Shown piece by piece: positions 50,405-58,801 of a stretch of DNA of 64,000 nt. The notes below the pieces were generated by a model, which worked only from the letters and a program-made list of their open reading frames with translations, had not been told where the DNA came from and made no database searches. The number at the start of each line of letters is the position of its first letter. Positions within the stretch are counted from its first letter, which is position 1. The DNA comes from a virus. Made by a program: the position numbers and the translations under genes. The stretch covers positions 78,349 through 142,348 of the IMG/VR virus record IMGVR_UViG_3300009104_002192. One strand, given 5' to 3'.

Positions 50405-52870
50405 ATGAGCGGCAAAATTAACGTAAAAAAAAGAAACGGGAGACTAGAGCCCCTTAACATCGACAAGATAAATCTATGCGCAGAAAGAGCTTGCGGTGAA
50501 CTAGAAAATGTTTCAGCAAGTGAAGTGGTCTTAGACGCGCACGTTCAGCTTTACGATAAAATCACTACGAAAGAGATCGACAAGGCGCTTATCATGTCTG
50601 CTCGGTCTAAAATCGAAAAAGATCCTAACTATTCCTATGTAGCTGCTCGTTTATTTTTAGGAAATATTCATAAAGAAGTCTTTGGAGAGAGTAGAGATAA
50701 GGATATGTTTGAGCAGCAATACAGGCTTTCTTTCGTAAGAAATATTAAAAAGCTTGTTAAGTTTGGAACTTTAAGCGACAAACTTTTATCTTACGACCTT
50801 AAAAAACTTTCAGAACATTTAGTGCTAGATCGTGATTATAAATTTAAATACCTTGGGCTGCAAATTGTGCACGATCGTTATCTTTTACATATAGATGGTA
50901 GGCGTTTAGAAGCCCCACAAGCTTTCTGGATGCGTGTCGCCATGGGTCTAGCCCTTAACGAAGACGACAAGGAGGGTAAGTGTATCGAGTTCTATAATGC
51001 AATTTCTCAATTTTATATTTGTCCCTCTACGCCGACCCTGTTTAATAGTGGTACAGTCCGTAGTCAGTTAAGCTCTTGTTATCTAAACACATTCGATGAT
51101 AGCATTGATGGGATATTCGAGGGCTTATGGCAAGAAGCGCGTAAAAGTAAATTTGCTGGCGGTCTTGGTTTTGATGTCACTCCGTTTAGAGCCAGCAACT
51201 CTTACGTAAAAGGAACGAATGGGAAATCCTCAGGACTTATCCCTTGGCTTAAAATCTACAACGACACACTTATCGCTGTTGATCAAGGAGGGAAAAGGCC
51301 GGGAGCAGGATGCGCTTACATAGAATCTTGGCATCTAGACATTGAAGATTTTCTTGACCTTAAGAAGAATACAGGAGACGATCGTCGTCGTTGTCATGAT
51401 ATGAATACAGCCAACTGGCTTCCTGATTTATTTATCAAGAGAGTACAAGAAGATGGCGACTGGTATTTATTTTCCCCTTCAGATACTAGAGACTTACACG
51501 AGCTTTACGGAGAGGCTTTTGATAAAAAATATAAATCTTACTGTAAAAAAGCGGAAAAAGGAATTATAGAGAATTTTAAAAAAGTAGAAGCTAAAGACCT
51601 TTGGAAAAGGATGCTCCGTGTGCTATTTGAAACGGGACACCCTTGGATGACCTTTAAGGACAACGCTAACATGCGTTACTCTAACGCTCACGAAGGCGTA
51701 GTCCATAGCTCAAATCTTTGTACTGAAATCTTTCTACATACAAAACCATCTAAATATGAATTAGGTGAAAAAACAGAGGTAGGAGAAACAGCGGTATGCA
51801 ATTTAAGCTCTATAAACTTAAAAGAACATATAAAAGAAAATAACAAATTAGATTATAAATTATTAGCTAAAAATATAGCTATTCAAATGAGGATGCTAGA
51901 CAATGTTATTGATTTAAACTTCTACCCAACGAAAGAAGCAGAGAAGGCCAACATGAGCCATCGACCCGTCGGAGCAGGTACGATGGGCTGGGCAGATGTT
52001 TTTAATGCTCATAAAATCAATTTCTCTTCAGAAGATGCAGTGAAGTTCTCTGACGAATTGTATGAATTTATATCCTATCATTGCCTACAGAACTCTAGCA
52101 AGCTAGCAGAAGAAAAAGGGTCTTATTCCTCATATGAAGGCTCTCTATGGAGCCAAGGGATATTACCTATTGACACTTATAAATCTTTAATGGACTATTT
52201 AGGAGAGAAACCTATTATTCATAGAGGTAAAAAATATGTCCCTGAATTGGATTGGAAAGATTTACGTGCTTGTATTGGGTTACACGGGATGCGTAATAGT
52301 AACACTATGGCTATCGCTCCTACTGCTACTATATCTTATATTCAAGGTTGCTCTGCTTCTATTGAGCCCGATTTTTCTACTTTGTTCGTATATGAAAACA
52401 AAAGCGGGAACCTTACGATCGTAAACGAGTGGTTTATTAACGAATGTAAGGGGCTGGGGGTATGGAACCCAAAACTAATTGAGATGCTTAAAGCTGTCGA
52501 TGGGGATGTTTCTCGTTTAAACGGCGAGCTTCCCGAAGACCTTAAGAGCCGTTATCGAACAGCCTTTGACCATGATCAATTTTTATTAATTGATTCTGCT
52601 GCAGCTAGACAGAAATGGATAGACATGGGACAAAGTTTAAACTTGTTTAACTCCTCGACTTCGCTTAAGTATTTAAATGACCTTTATATGCATGCTAGAA
52701 ACAGAGGGTTAAAATCAACATATTATTTGAGAAATCGTGCAGCAAGCAAAATTGAAAAGTCTACGGGTGGTGGTGACGTTAGTGATAATGATCCAAGTGA
52801 TAGTGATAGTGATGAGCTTGATCCTAAGGCTTGCAGCATCCTAGACCCAACATGTGAGAGTTGTCAATAA
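50405..52870 (+). CDS. nrdA: Ribonucleoside-diphosphate reductase alpha subunit, class I
   Basis: 821 residues; reduces ribonucleotides to deoxyribonucleotides for phage DNA synthesis with the R2 protein encoded next. The N-terminal ATP-cone region (about 1-95; KKRNGRLEPLNIDKINLCAE) is followed by the catalytic barrel: SSCYLNTFDDS (first redox Cys), SNLCTEIFLHT (Asn-x-Cys-x-Glu catalytic triad), VCNLSSINL (second redox Cys), MAIAPTATISYIQG. A TYYLRNRAAS segment keeps the paired Tyr of the radical path, and the C-terminus ends CESCQ, the flexible Cys pair. The stop overlaps the start of nrdB by one base. Confidence 0.95.
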   Translation: MSGKINVKKRNGRLEPLNIDKINLCAERACGELENVSASEVVLDAHVQLYDKITTKEIDKALIMSARSKIEKDPNYSYVAARLFLGNIHKEVFGESRDKDMFEQQYRLSFVRNIKKLVKFGTLSDKLLSYDLKKLSEHLVLDRDYKFKYLGLQIVHDRYLLHIDGRRLEAPQAFWMRVAMGLALNEDDKEGKCIEFYNAISQFYICPSTPTLFNSGTVRSQLSSCYLNTFDDSIDGIFEGLWQEARKSKFAGGLGFDVTPFRASNSYVKGTNGKSSGLIPWLKIYNDTLIAVDQGGKRPGAGCAYIESWHLDIEDFLDLKKNTGDDRRRCHDMNTANWLPDLFIKRVQEDGDWYLFSPSDTRDLHELYGEAFDKKYKSYCKKAEKGIIENFKKVEAKDLWKRMLRVLFETGHPWMTFKDNANMRYSNAHEGVVHSSNLCTEIFLHTKPSKYELGEKTEVGETAVCNLSSINLKEHIKENNKLDYKLLAKNIAIQMRMLDNVIDLNFYPTKEAEKANMSHRPVGAGTMGWADVFNAHKINFSSEDAVKFSDELYEFISYHCLQNSSKLAEEKGSYSSYEGSLWSQGILPIDTYKSLMDYLGEKPIIHRGKKYVPELDWKDLRACIGLHGMRNSNTMAIAPTATISYIQGCSASIEPDFSTLFVYENKSGNLTIVNEWFINECKGLGVWNPKLIEMLKAVDGDVSRLNGELPEDLKSRYRTAFDHDQFLLIDSAAARQKWIDMGQSLNLFNSSTSLKYLNDLYMHARNRGLKSTYYLRNRAASKIEKSTGGGDVSDNDPSDSDSDELDPKACSILDPTCESCQ

Positions 52871-53880
52871 TGAGTAAAACAGGATTATTATTAGGAGAGG
52901 AGGTCGCAGGGGTAAATCAAATTTTACCTCACAAACATAAACTGGCTTGGGATTTATTTATTAAGGGGGTGGCTAATAATTGGTCCCCAGCAGAGATAAA
53001 TATGTCTACCGACATTGAGCAATGGAAAGGCGACGATCTCTTAAAAGATGAAAAGCTTTTAGTTAAAAGATGTTTGGGTTTTTTTGCAGGTACCGAGTCC
53101 TTGGTTGGCAATAACCTACTGCTTACAGTTAACAGATGGATTACAGACGCAGAGTGTAGACAATACATCCTTAGACAGGCTTACGAAGAGTCTTTGCATA
53201 ATTGGACCGTCGTTACTTGCTGTGATACTTACGGTTTAAAAATATCTGAAGTCTATGAGGCTTATTTGAACGTGCCCTCTATTAAAGCTAAGGACGACTT
53301 CTTAATGGAAATTACAACAGATACGAATAGGCAGGATTTTTCTACTAAAACCGTAGAAGGTAAACGAGAATTTCTTAGAAATCTAATTACTTACTATATC
53401 GTTTGCGAGGGCACGTTTTTCTTTAGCGGTTTTGCGATGTTACTTGCGTTAGGCAGACAGAATAAACTTCCCGGACTTTCTGACCAGATCAGATATACTC
53501 TTAGAGATGAGAGTTTACACATACAGTTTGGGACTTATTTAATAAATACAATCAAAGAACAATACCCATCAGTGTGGACAAAAAAATTTGAACAAGAAAC
53601 CACAGAGCATATAAAGAAAGCGGTTGAACTAGAGATAGCCTACGCTCATGATGTTCTGCCGAGAGGGATATTAGGCCTGAATGCTGAAATGTTTGTTGAT
53701 TACATGCAATATATAGGTAATAGGCGTTTAGAAGGTATTGGTATTGACTTTCGTTTCGATAGCGACAACAATCCATTTCCATGGCTTGCTGAAGTTGTAG
53801 ATATGGGAGCAATGACTAATTTTTTCGAAAGAAAAGTTAAAGATTATCAAAGCTCAGGAGTTTTAGAAGATGACTTCTAG
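52870..53880 (+). CDS. nrdB: Ribonucleotide reductase R2 subunit, class Ic-like
   Basis: 336 residues from ATG 52870 (TAATG overlap with nrdA). Supplies the radical initiator for NrdA. The metal ligands read E76 (AGTESL), E107 and H110 (EESLHN), E180 (CEGTFFFSG), E214 and H217 (DESLHI). The residue four after the first His, Tyr in class Ia, is Val114 (H-N-W-T-V). The first ligand is Glu rather than Asp. Val/Phe/Leu at that position with Glu is the pattern of class Ic Mn/Fe enzymes; the assignment is inferred from these residues. The length and helical layout are normal. The gene ends on a CTAG shared with the opposite-strand peptidase gene. Confidence 0.92.
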   Translation: MSKTGLLLGEEVAGVNQILPHKHKLAWDLFIKGVANNWSPAEINMSTDIEQWKGDDLLKDEKLLVKRCLGFFAGTESLVGNNLLLTVNRWITDAECRQYILRQAYEESLHNWTVVTCCDTYGLKISEVYEAYLNVPSIKAKDDFLMEITTDTNRQDFSTKTVEGKREFLRNLITYYIVCEGTFFFSGFAMLLALGRQNKLPGLSDQIRYTLRDESLHIQFGTYLINTIKEQYPSVWTKKFEQETTEHIKKAVELEIAYAHDVLPRGILGLNAEMFVDYMQYIGNRRLEGIGIDFRFDSDNNPFPWLAEVVDMGAMTNFFERKVKDYQSSGVLEDDF

Positions 53881-54413
53881 AACAAAACTAAGCCTTTAAT
53901 TTCTTGAATCTTAACTAGTCCGTACCAAGACATACTTCTATTGTCTCCTATCACCCATACGTATCCTTCAGGGACTTTTCCGACATCTTCGTCTGTATTT
54001 AGAAACAGCCATTCGTTTTTTGGTTTTTTCATTCTCTCTTCTTCTGGCTCTAACCAATATGTGATATTTTTATTGGGAGAACGACTATCTACATATTGTT
54101 TCCCATTTATGAAAATATATCCGTTTTGGATTTTTATATAGTCTCCCTCCAGACCGATGACCCTTTTTATTACGCTATCCCCGTCCTTTTCATCTACAGC
54201 AATAATCACCTGTCCCCTTTGAGGAGTCCAGTTTTCTCCTAACGATTTAGCTCTATGGATTAGTATCAATTCTTTATCTTCGTAAGTTGGCAACATGCTC
54301 TCTCCGGTGGAATAAATAAACCCAAAATCCTTAAAAAATGGGTAAGTAATGATTATTACAATTAAACATACCCTAAAGATTTTGTTCTTAAATATGGATT
54401 TTATAGTATTCAT
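53877..54413 (-). CDS. Signal peptidase I
   Basis: 178 residues. An N-terminal membrane helix (about 13-27, VCLIVIIITYPFF) is followed by the S26 peptidase domain: GESMLPTY with catalytic Ser39, SVIKRVIGLEGD with general-base Lys83, and VPEGYVWVIGDNRSMSWYGL, the conserved C-terminal box. It would cleave signal peptides on the outer face of the inner membrane. It is the only minus-strand gene within a long plus-strand region and overlaps the end of nrdB by 4 bp. Substrates are unknown: host exported proteins or a phage membrane protein. Confidence 0.88.
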   Translation of the reverse strand: MNTIKSIFKNKIFRVCLIVIIITYPFFKDFGFIYSTGESMLPTYEDKELILIHRAKSLGENWTPQRGQVIIAVDEKDGDSVIKRVIGLEGDYIKIQNGYIFINGKQYVDSRSPNKNITYWLEPEEERMKKPKNEWLFLNTDEDVGKVPEGYVWVIGDNRSMSWYGLVKIQEIKGLVLF

Positions 54414-54415
54414 CA

Positions 54416-54425
54416 GTGTAAGTAT
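54416..54425 (+). promoter_or_regulatory. GTGTAAGTAT element with TATTAT box
   Basis: GTGTAAGTAT is followed by TATACAC 31 bp before ATG 54456, in the short divergent gap between the signal peptidase and a small membrane protein. Could act as promoter for the plus-strand gene; weak evidence. Confidence 0.25.
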
Positions 54426-54455
54426 TATACACCCAACAACTGGGATGAAAATATT

Positions 54456-54707
54456 ATGAAAAGAAAGAGAACAAAAAAACAGTTAACTTTATGGGGAAAA
54501 GTTAAAAATAAAGCAATTTCCCTTAAAAATCATGTTTTAGATCACGCTTCTCACTGTCTCACATGCCACGAATTTTGGACGAACGTCTTAGTGGTATTGT
54601 TCGGCTTATCTTTATTGTGCCCGATAGTTAATTGGACGGCCTCATTAGGCTGGCTTGCTGTCGGCTGGGGATTAATCCGAATCCATAGAGACTGTTGGGA
54701 TTGGTAA
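54456..54707 (+). CDS. Small membrane protein with Cys pair
   Basis: 83 residues. A basic N-terminus (MKRKRTKKQLTLWGK) precedes C-L-T-C-H near residue 36 and two hydrophobic segments (TNVLVVLFGLSLLCPIV; ASLGWLAVGWGLI), ending HRDCWDW. It could be a small holin-like or membrane-anchored regulatory protein; no family recognised. It is followed by a terminator at 54734, so it is probably a single-gene unit. Confidence 0.5.
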   Translation: MKRKRTKKQLTLWGKVKNKAISLKNHVLDHASHCLTCHEFWTNVLVVLFGLSLLCPIVNWTASLGWLAVGWGLIRIHRDCWDW

Positions 54708-54733
54708 AAACAATTAAAATGAAATAATATAAG

Positions 54734-54766
54734 GCTTCCTCTTTATCTTTAGAGGGAGCTTTTTTT
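54734..54766 (+). terminator. Rho-independent terminator
   Basis: A nine-pair stem (54734-54742 with 54751-54759, one G-T pair), 8-base loop and seven T residues (54760-54766). It follows the small membrane protein gene; the next gene starts 18 bp later. Confidence 0.88.
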
Positions 54767-54767
54767 C

Positions 54768-54777
54768 GTGTAATTAT
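54768..54777 (+). promoter_or_regulatory. GTGTAATTAT element after terminator
   Basis: GTGTAATTAT begins 1 bp after the terminator T-run and 17 bp before ATG 54785, a start without a Shine-Dalgarno. A promoter is needed here; no good -35/-10 pair is seen, so this repeated element is the best candidate. Confidence 0.35.
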
Positions 54778-54784
54778 ATATGTA

Positions 54785-55069
54785 ATGGATTATCAAATCG
54801 TATTTAACATTGCTTTAACTGTTGCTGGGACTATTGCGGGTTGGTTTTTCAAGGTCGTTTATGACTTAATTAAAGATCTCCAAGACGAACTTAATGACTT
54901 AGAAGACAAACACGACAGCGATCACCGCCTTGTCACAGATAAAGTCAACGATTTAGCTCTTTCTCTTCCTGAAAAGTATGTAAACAAAGGAGATTTTGAT
55001 AATTTAGTTAAAGTTATGCATCACAGGTTCGACAAGCTGGAAGAGAAAATTGATTCTTTAAAAAGATAA
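54785..55069 (+). CDS. Small membrane-anchored coiled-coil protein (holin/spanin-like)
   Basis: 94 residues. One N-terminal membrane helix (about 5-24, VFNIALTVAGTIAGWFFKVV) is followed by a charged coiled coil (LIKDLQDELNDLEDKHDSDH) and a second helix (KYVNKGDFDNLVKVMHHRFD). This layout recurs in short phage proteins annotated as holin-like or lysis accessory proteins. No endolysin lies nearby, so a lysis role is unsupported by context. Confidence 0.5.
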   Translation: MDYQIVFNIALTVAGTIAGWFFKVVYDLIKDLQDELNDLEDKHDSDHRLVTDKVNDLALSLPEKYVNKGDFDNLVKVMHHRFDKLEEKIDSLKR

Positions 55070-55078
55070 TAAAAAAAC

Positions 55079-55107
55079 TTGCTTAAATGAGCCTGAATCC
55101 GTATTAT
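55079..55107 (+). promoter_or_regulatory. Sigma70-type promoter for sugar cassette
   Basis: A7 tract, TTGCTT (55079-55084), exact 17-bp spacer, TATTAT (55102-55107), 11 nt to ATG 55119. This is the best promoter in the window. It would drive the run of closely spaced sugar, recombination and sulfotransferase genes up to about 63221; the leader would be only a few nucleotides and contains no Shine-Dalgarno. Confidence 0.65.
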
Positions 55108-55118
55108 TATAATGTAAT

Positions 55119-56618
55119 ATGGATTTTTCTTTTGGAATAGTCACGAGTGGGGAAGATCATGATAGACTTCTCGAAATTGTAGAGTCTATTCATAGCCAAA
55201 AGATACCCAATTACGAGATTATTATCGTAGGCGGAGACGGTAGCGTTTTCTTTTCGGAAGACTCAAAATTCTTAAAATCTGCTGAAGGATGTAATTTTTC
55301 GTTTAGGCATATCCCCTTTCAAGAATCCCTAGAGCCATCAGGCTGGATTTCAAAAAAGAAAAACATAATAACTTCCTTAGCTGTTTTTGATCACGTCGTA
55401 TACCTGCACGATTACCACGTTTTTCAAGAGGGGTGGTATCAGAGCTTTGTAGAGTTTGGCTCGGACTGGGATATATGTATGAACTCTATCCTGACGATAG
55501 AGGGGGAGAGGTTTAGAGACTGGATAACTTGGGATCACCCAGAATTAGGGAGACAGGCTGAGCTAGATTATGACGATGACAAAAAACTTGAATATCAATA
55601 TATATCTGGAGGGTATTGGGTCGCTAAGAGAAGGGTGATGCTGTATAACCCTATAGACGAAAAGTATACGCGAGGCACAGAGTATGAAGACGTGGACTGG
55701 TCGTTGAGAGTGAGGGGGAACTACAGATATCGGATGAACAAAAACTCCGTAGTGAAGCATAACAAAGTCCATAGAGAAACTCACACTAGGGGATATTTTC
55801 GAGCGCTAGAGATGGGGAAAGAAGAGCCAGAGGAGAACATTAAAAACTGCTGGATATTAACTTTCGATAGGCCCAAGGCTTTAAACAGACAAATCAAAAC
55901 TTTCGGAGAGTATGGCTTTAAAGTAAACGTATTCTCTAACCACCCAGAAGTTGACATAGAAGAAGACAATAAAAAATATGTAGATCAAATTATAATCAAC
56001 AATCTTTCAGACCCCAAGGCGACCTCTTACTGCGCTAGAAGCTGGAACAATATGTTTATAAAATGTTTTATAGATAAGGAGGTGGACGGCTCTGTATTTG
56101 TCCAAGACGACACGCACGTGCATCATCCAGAGCTTGGAAAATATTTAATAAATAAAGCTAAAGAGTATGATTTTATCTGGGGTCCCTTAGGAGATACTTT
56201 TTTCTTTTTAAAGAGAGAAGTCTTAAAAAAAGTTGGATGGTTTGATGAAAGGTATTTAGGTTGCTACTGCGCAGATGCAGATTTTTTAAAGAGGGTTTAT
56301 TTTAATTATGATAAAAACAAAATAAGCATACAAGAAATCCATGACTGGGGATTCGAGCATAATTCAATAAAAATATCAGAATATATTGATTGGAGTATGG
56401 CTTCTAGAGGAGTAGACGAAAGCTACAAAAACCAACATGATCAATTACAGAATGATTGTGGGCAGGACAAAGTAGTTTCTTATTCTCAAGGTCACTTTAA
56501 AAGTAAGTGGCAGACCCCGGGAAATGGCTTGAACAATATAGGACCAATTATAGACTATGAGCCGCCAGATGTCGTTCATGAGATAGATTGGTACCCTTGG
56601 TTTAGTAAAATTATTTAA
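55119..56618 (+). CDS. Two-domain glycosyltransferase (GT-A type)
   Basis: 499 residues with two GT-A-like halves. The first (about 1-235) has GIVTSGEDHDRLLEIVESIH, IIIVGGDG, VVYLHDYHVF and TEYEDVDWSLRVR (E-D-V-D-W, the acceptor/catalytic box of GT2). The second (about 245-430) begins CWILTFDRPKALNRQI, has VFVQDDTHVHHPE (a D-D metal-site candidate), FDERYLGCYCADADFLKRV. Fused bifunctional transferases add two sugars in sequence. It heads the sugar cassette and is driven by the promoter just upstream. Donor and acceptor unknown. Confidence 0.75.
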   Translation: MDFSFGIVTSGEDHDRLLEIVESIHSQKIPNYEIIIVGGDGSVFFSEDSKFLKSAEGCNFSFRHIPFQESLEPSGWISKKKNIITSLAVFDHVVYLHDYHVFQEGWYQSFVEFGSDWDICMNSILTIEGERFRDWITWDHPELGRQAELDYDDDKKLEYQYISGGYWVAKRRVMLYNPIDEKYTRGTEYEDVDWSLRVRGNYRYRMNKNSVVKHNKVHRETHTRGYFRALEMGKEEPEENIKNCWILTFDRPKALNRQIKTFGEYGFKVNVFSNHPEVDIEEDNKKYVDQIIINNLSDPKATSYCARSWNNMFIKCFIDKEVDGSVFVQDDTHVHHPELGKYLINKAKEYDFIWGPLGDTFFFLKREVLKKVGWFDERYLGCYCADADFLKRVYFNYDKNKISIQEIHDWGFEHNSIKISEYIDWSMASRGVDESYKNQHDQLQNDCGQDKVVSYSQGHFKSKWQTPGNGLNNIGPIIDYEPPDVVHEIDWYPWFSKII

Positions 56619-56625
56619 TATCATT

Positions 56626-57417
56626 ATGTTAATAGAGTATAAAAAAATAAAAAACGACCCATCTCTTAAGCATTTTGACGAGACGGACTTTACTGTTATA
56701 GACGAGACTAACAGTAGTCCGGGAGACACAGCCAAAAGGTTTAAGGTGGGGTGGAGTAGTGCCGAAGAGCATGGAACTGTTTGTGGGATGGGTTCTACGA
56801 AGGAAAATACTGCTAACGTATTGAAATCTTTGCCTTATGTATTCAAAAGCATTAACGCTAAAAAGGTGAATGATGCGGGCTGTGGAGATTTCGCTTGGGT
56901 TAAACACGCTGACTTAAAAGGAATAGACTACATGGGGTACGACGTGGCAGAGTGGGCCGAGCAAGATGAATTTAAATTTAAGAAGCTAGATGTCATAAAT
57001 CAAAAAATGAGGAAAGCCGATCTAATAATTTGTAGGGACGTTTTTTTTCATATACCGAACAATCTAATTATAAAAGCTATTAAGAATATGAAAGCATCGA
57101 AGACTCCTTATTTATTGTGTTCCTCAGCATACATAGCTCCTTACGATCACGGAGACATGACTCTTGGTGAGCCCGAGCATGACGGCTTGAAGATTTTTAA
57201 TAACGAGAGTCGTGAAAAATTCCAATGGACTAAGGATGGAGAAGACCTTGTCGCAAGTTTTGGTTTAAATTCGAGCCGCACGTCTGTTCCATTTTGCACT
57301 GTAAATTTAGAAGCGCCCCCTTTCAATTTTCCAGATCCGATCCTTTCTATTACAGAAAGAGATCAGAATAATAGGTTCCTAGGGCTTTGGAACCTTAAGG
57401 ATATTAGCTTGGATTAA
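56626..57417 (+). CDS. SAM-dependent methyltransferase
   Basis: 263 residues. Class I Rossmann methyltransferase: motif I NDAGCGDFAWVKHA (about 85-98), MGYDVAEWAE (motif II acidic residue) and ADLIICRDVFFHIPNN (motif IV). The N-terminal 80 residues and the long C-terminus (GDMTLGEPEHDG...) are probably substrate-specific. Next to glycosyltransferase and nucleotidyltransferase genes, a sugar methyltransferase is the likely role; substrate not readable from sequence. Confidence 0.75.
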   Translation: MLIEYKKIKNDPSLKHFDETDFTVIDETNSSPGDTAKRFKVGWSSAEEHGTVCGMGSTKENTANVLKSLPYVFKSINAKKVNDAGCGDFAWVKHADLKGIDYMGYDVAEWAEQDEFKFKKLDVINQKMRKADLIICRDVFFHIPNNLIIKAIKNMKASKTPYLLCSSAYIAPYDHGDMTLGEPEHDGLKIFNNESREKFQWTKDGEDLVASFGLNSSRTSVPFCTVNLEAPPFNFPDPILSITERDQNNRFLGLWNLKDISLD

Positions 57418-57418
57418 A

Positions 57419-58801
57419 ATGATTAAACTTGTCATATTTGACATGGATGGAGTTCTTGTGGATGCGAGAGAACTTCACTACGAAGCTCTCAACAGGGCCC
57501 TCGCAGAGGTCGATGAAAAATTTGTAATATCTAGAGAAGAGCACCTATCTACCTACGACGGATTACCCACCTCAAAGAAACTTAACGCCTTGACAGAGGA
57601 TAAAGGGCTACCCAAAGAGTGTCACGAAAAAGTCTGGAAAGGTAAACAGGAAGCAACTCAACGAATAATTAACGAAGAGATGTCTCACGACGAGAGACTT
57701 AGGCAAATACTTAAAGCGTTAAAGAAAGACGGGCGCTCCATATGTGTGGCTTCAAACTCTATTAGAGAGAGCGTAAAGTTAATGTTGATGAGGAAGGGGC
57801 TTTTAGAGTTTATCGATTTTTATTATTCGAATCAAGATGTCAAAAACCCTAAACCTAACACTGAGATGTACTTGAAATGCATGATAAAGGCGGGGGTAGA
57901 TCCCGTAGACTGCATCATTATAGAAGATTCTCACATTGGTAGACTAGGGGCAGAAAGATCAGGGGCTCACCTCTGTGCGGTCACGAACGTAGAAGACGTA
58001 TCTTACGATAAAATAAAGCAATGTATAGTTGAAGCAGAAGGAAAAAGCGTTTTTAAGCCTAAATGGCAGGGAGGAAATATGAAAGTCTTAATACCTATGG
58101 CGGGAGCAGGGAGCCGTTTCCAGCAAGCTGGATATACGTTTCCTAAGCCTCTAATTGAAGTTTACGGAAAGCCCATGATACAAGTCATAGTAGATAACTT
58201 GAACGTGGACTCGGAACATATTTTTATAGTGCAGGAAAAACACTATGAAGAATATCATTTACAGCAGACTTTAGAAACAATATCCCCTCATTGTAAAATC
58301 GTGCGAGTGGACAAGCTGACAGAGGGCGCAGCATGTACCACCCTGCTAGCGGAAGAGTATATTGATAATGACGAACCGTTATTGATAGCAAATTCAGATC
58401 AGTTTGTTGATTGGGACAGTAATCTATTTATGTACTCAATGCTGGGAGATCAAATTGACGGAGGCATACTAACCTTTAAATCTGCTCACCCCAAGTGGAG
58501 CTACGCTAAGTTAAATGAAGAGGGCTTCGTTTCTGAGGTCGCGGAGAAAAAACCAATTAGCGACATTGCTACGGTTGGAATTTATTTTTGGAAAAAAGGC
58601 TCAGATTATGTTAAGTATGCTAAACGGATGATTGACAAAGACATAAGGGTGAATAATGAGTTCTATACCGCCCCCGTTTATAATGAAGCTATAGCAGATA
58701 ATAAAAAAATTAAAATTTTTAACATCGATGAAGACGGGATGTGGGGACTCGGAACCCCAGAGGACTTAGATTACTTTCTAAAAAATCATGAAAAAATATA
58801 A
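57419..58801 (+). CDS. HAD phosphatase fused to sugar nucleotidyltransferase
   Basis: 460 residues. The N-terminal HAD hydrolase (about 1-210): FDMDGVLVDARELHYEAL with nucleophile Asp8, CVASNSIRESV, then KNPKPNTEMY and IIIEDSHIGRLGAERSGA. The C-terminal nucleotidyltransferase (about 221-455) starts MKVLIPMAGAGSRFQQAGY, has FPKPLIEVYGKPMIQ, and NSDQFVDWD with its metal-binding Asp. Together they would remove a phosphate and activate a sugar-1-phosphate. The internal Met221 (nt 58079) is preceded by AGGGAGGA, a strong Shine-Dalgarno, so the second domain may also be made alone. The sugar is unknown. Confidence 0.82.
   Translation: MIKLVIFDMDGVLVDARELHYEALNRALAEVDEKFVISREEHLSTYDGLPTSKKLNALTEDKGLPKECHEKVWKGKQEATQRIINEEMSHDERLRQILKALKKDGRSICVASNSIRESVKLMLMRKGLLEFIDFYYSNQDVKNPKPNTEMYLKCMIKAGVDPVDCIIIEDSHIGRLGAERSGAHLCAVTNVEDVSYDKIKQCIVEAEGKSVFKPKWQGGNMKVLIPMAGAGSRFQQAGYTFPKPLIEVYGKPMIQVIVDNLNVDSEHIFIVQEKHYEEYHLQQTLETISPHCKIVRVDKLTEGAACTTLLAEEYIDNDEPLLIANSDQFVDWDSNLFMYSMLGDQIDGGILTFKSAHPKWSYAKLNEEGFVSEVAEKKPISDIATVGIYFWKKGSDYVKYAKRMIDKDIRVNNEFYTAPVYNEAIADNKKIKIFNIDEDGMWGLGTPEDLDYFLKNHEKI
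58071..58081 (+). promoter_or_regulatory. Internal Shine-Dalgarno and start inside fusion gene
   Basis: AGGGAGGAAAT precedes in-frame ATG 58079 exactly where the nucleotidyltransferase domain begins (its GxGSRF motif is a few residues later). This is the strongest Shine-Dalgarno in the cassette and suggests separate initiation, or a recent fusion of two formerly separate genes. Confidence 0.55.
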
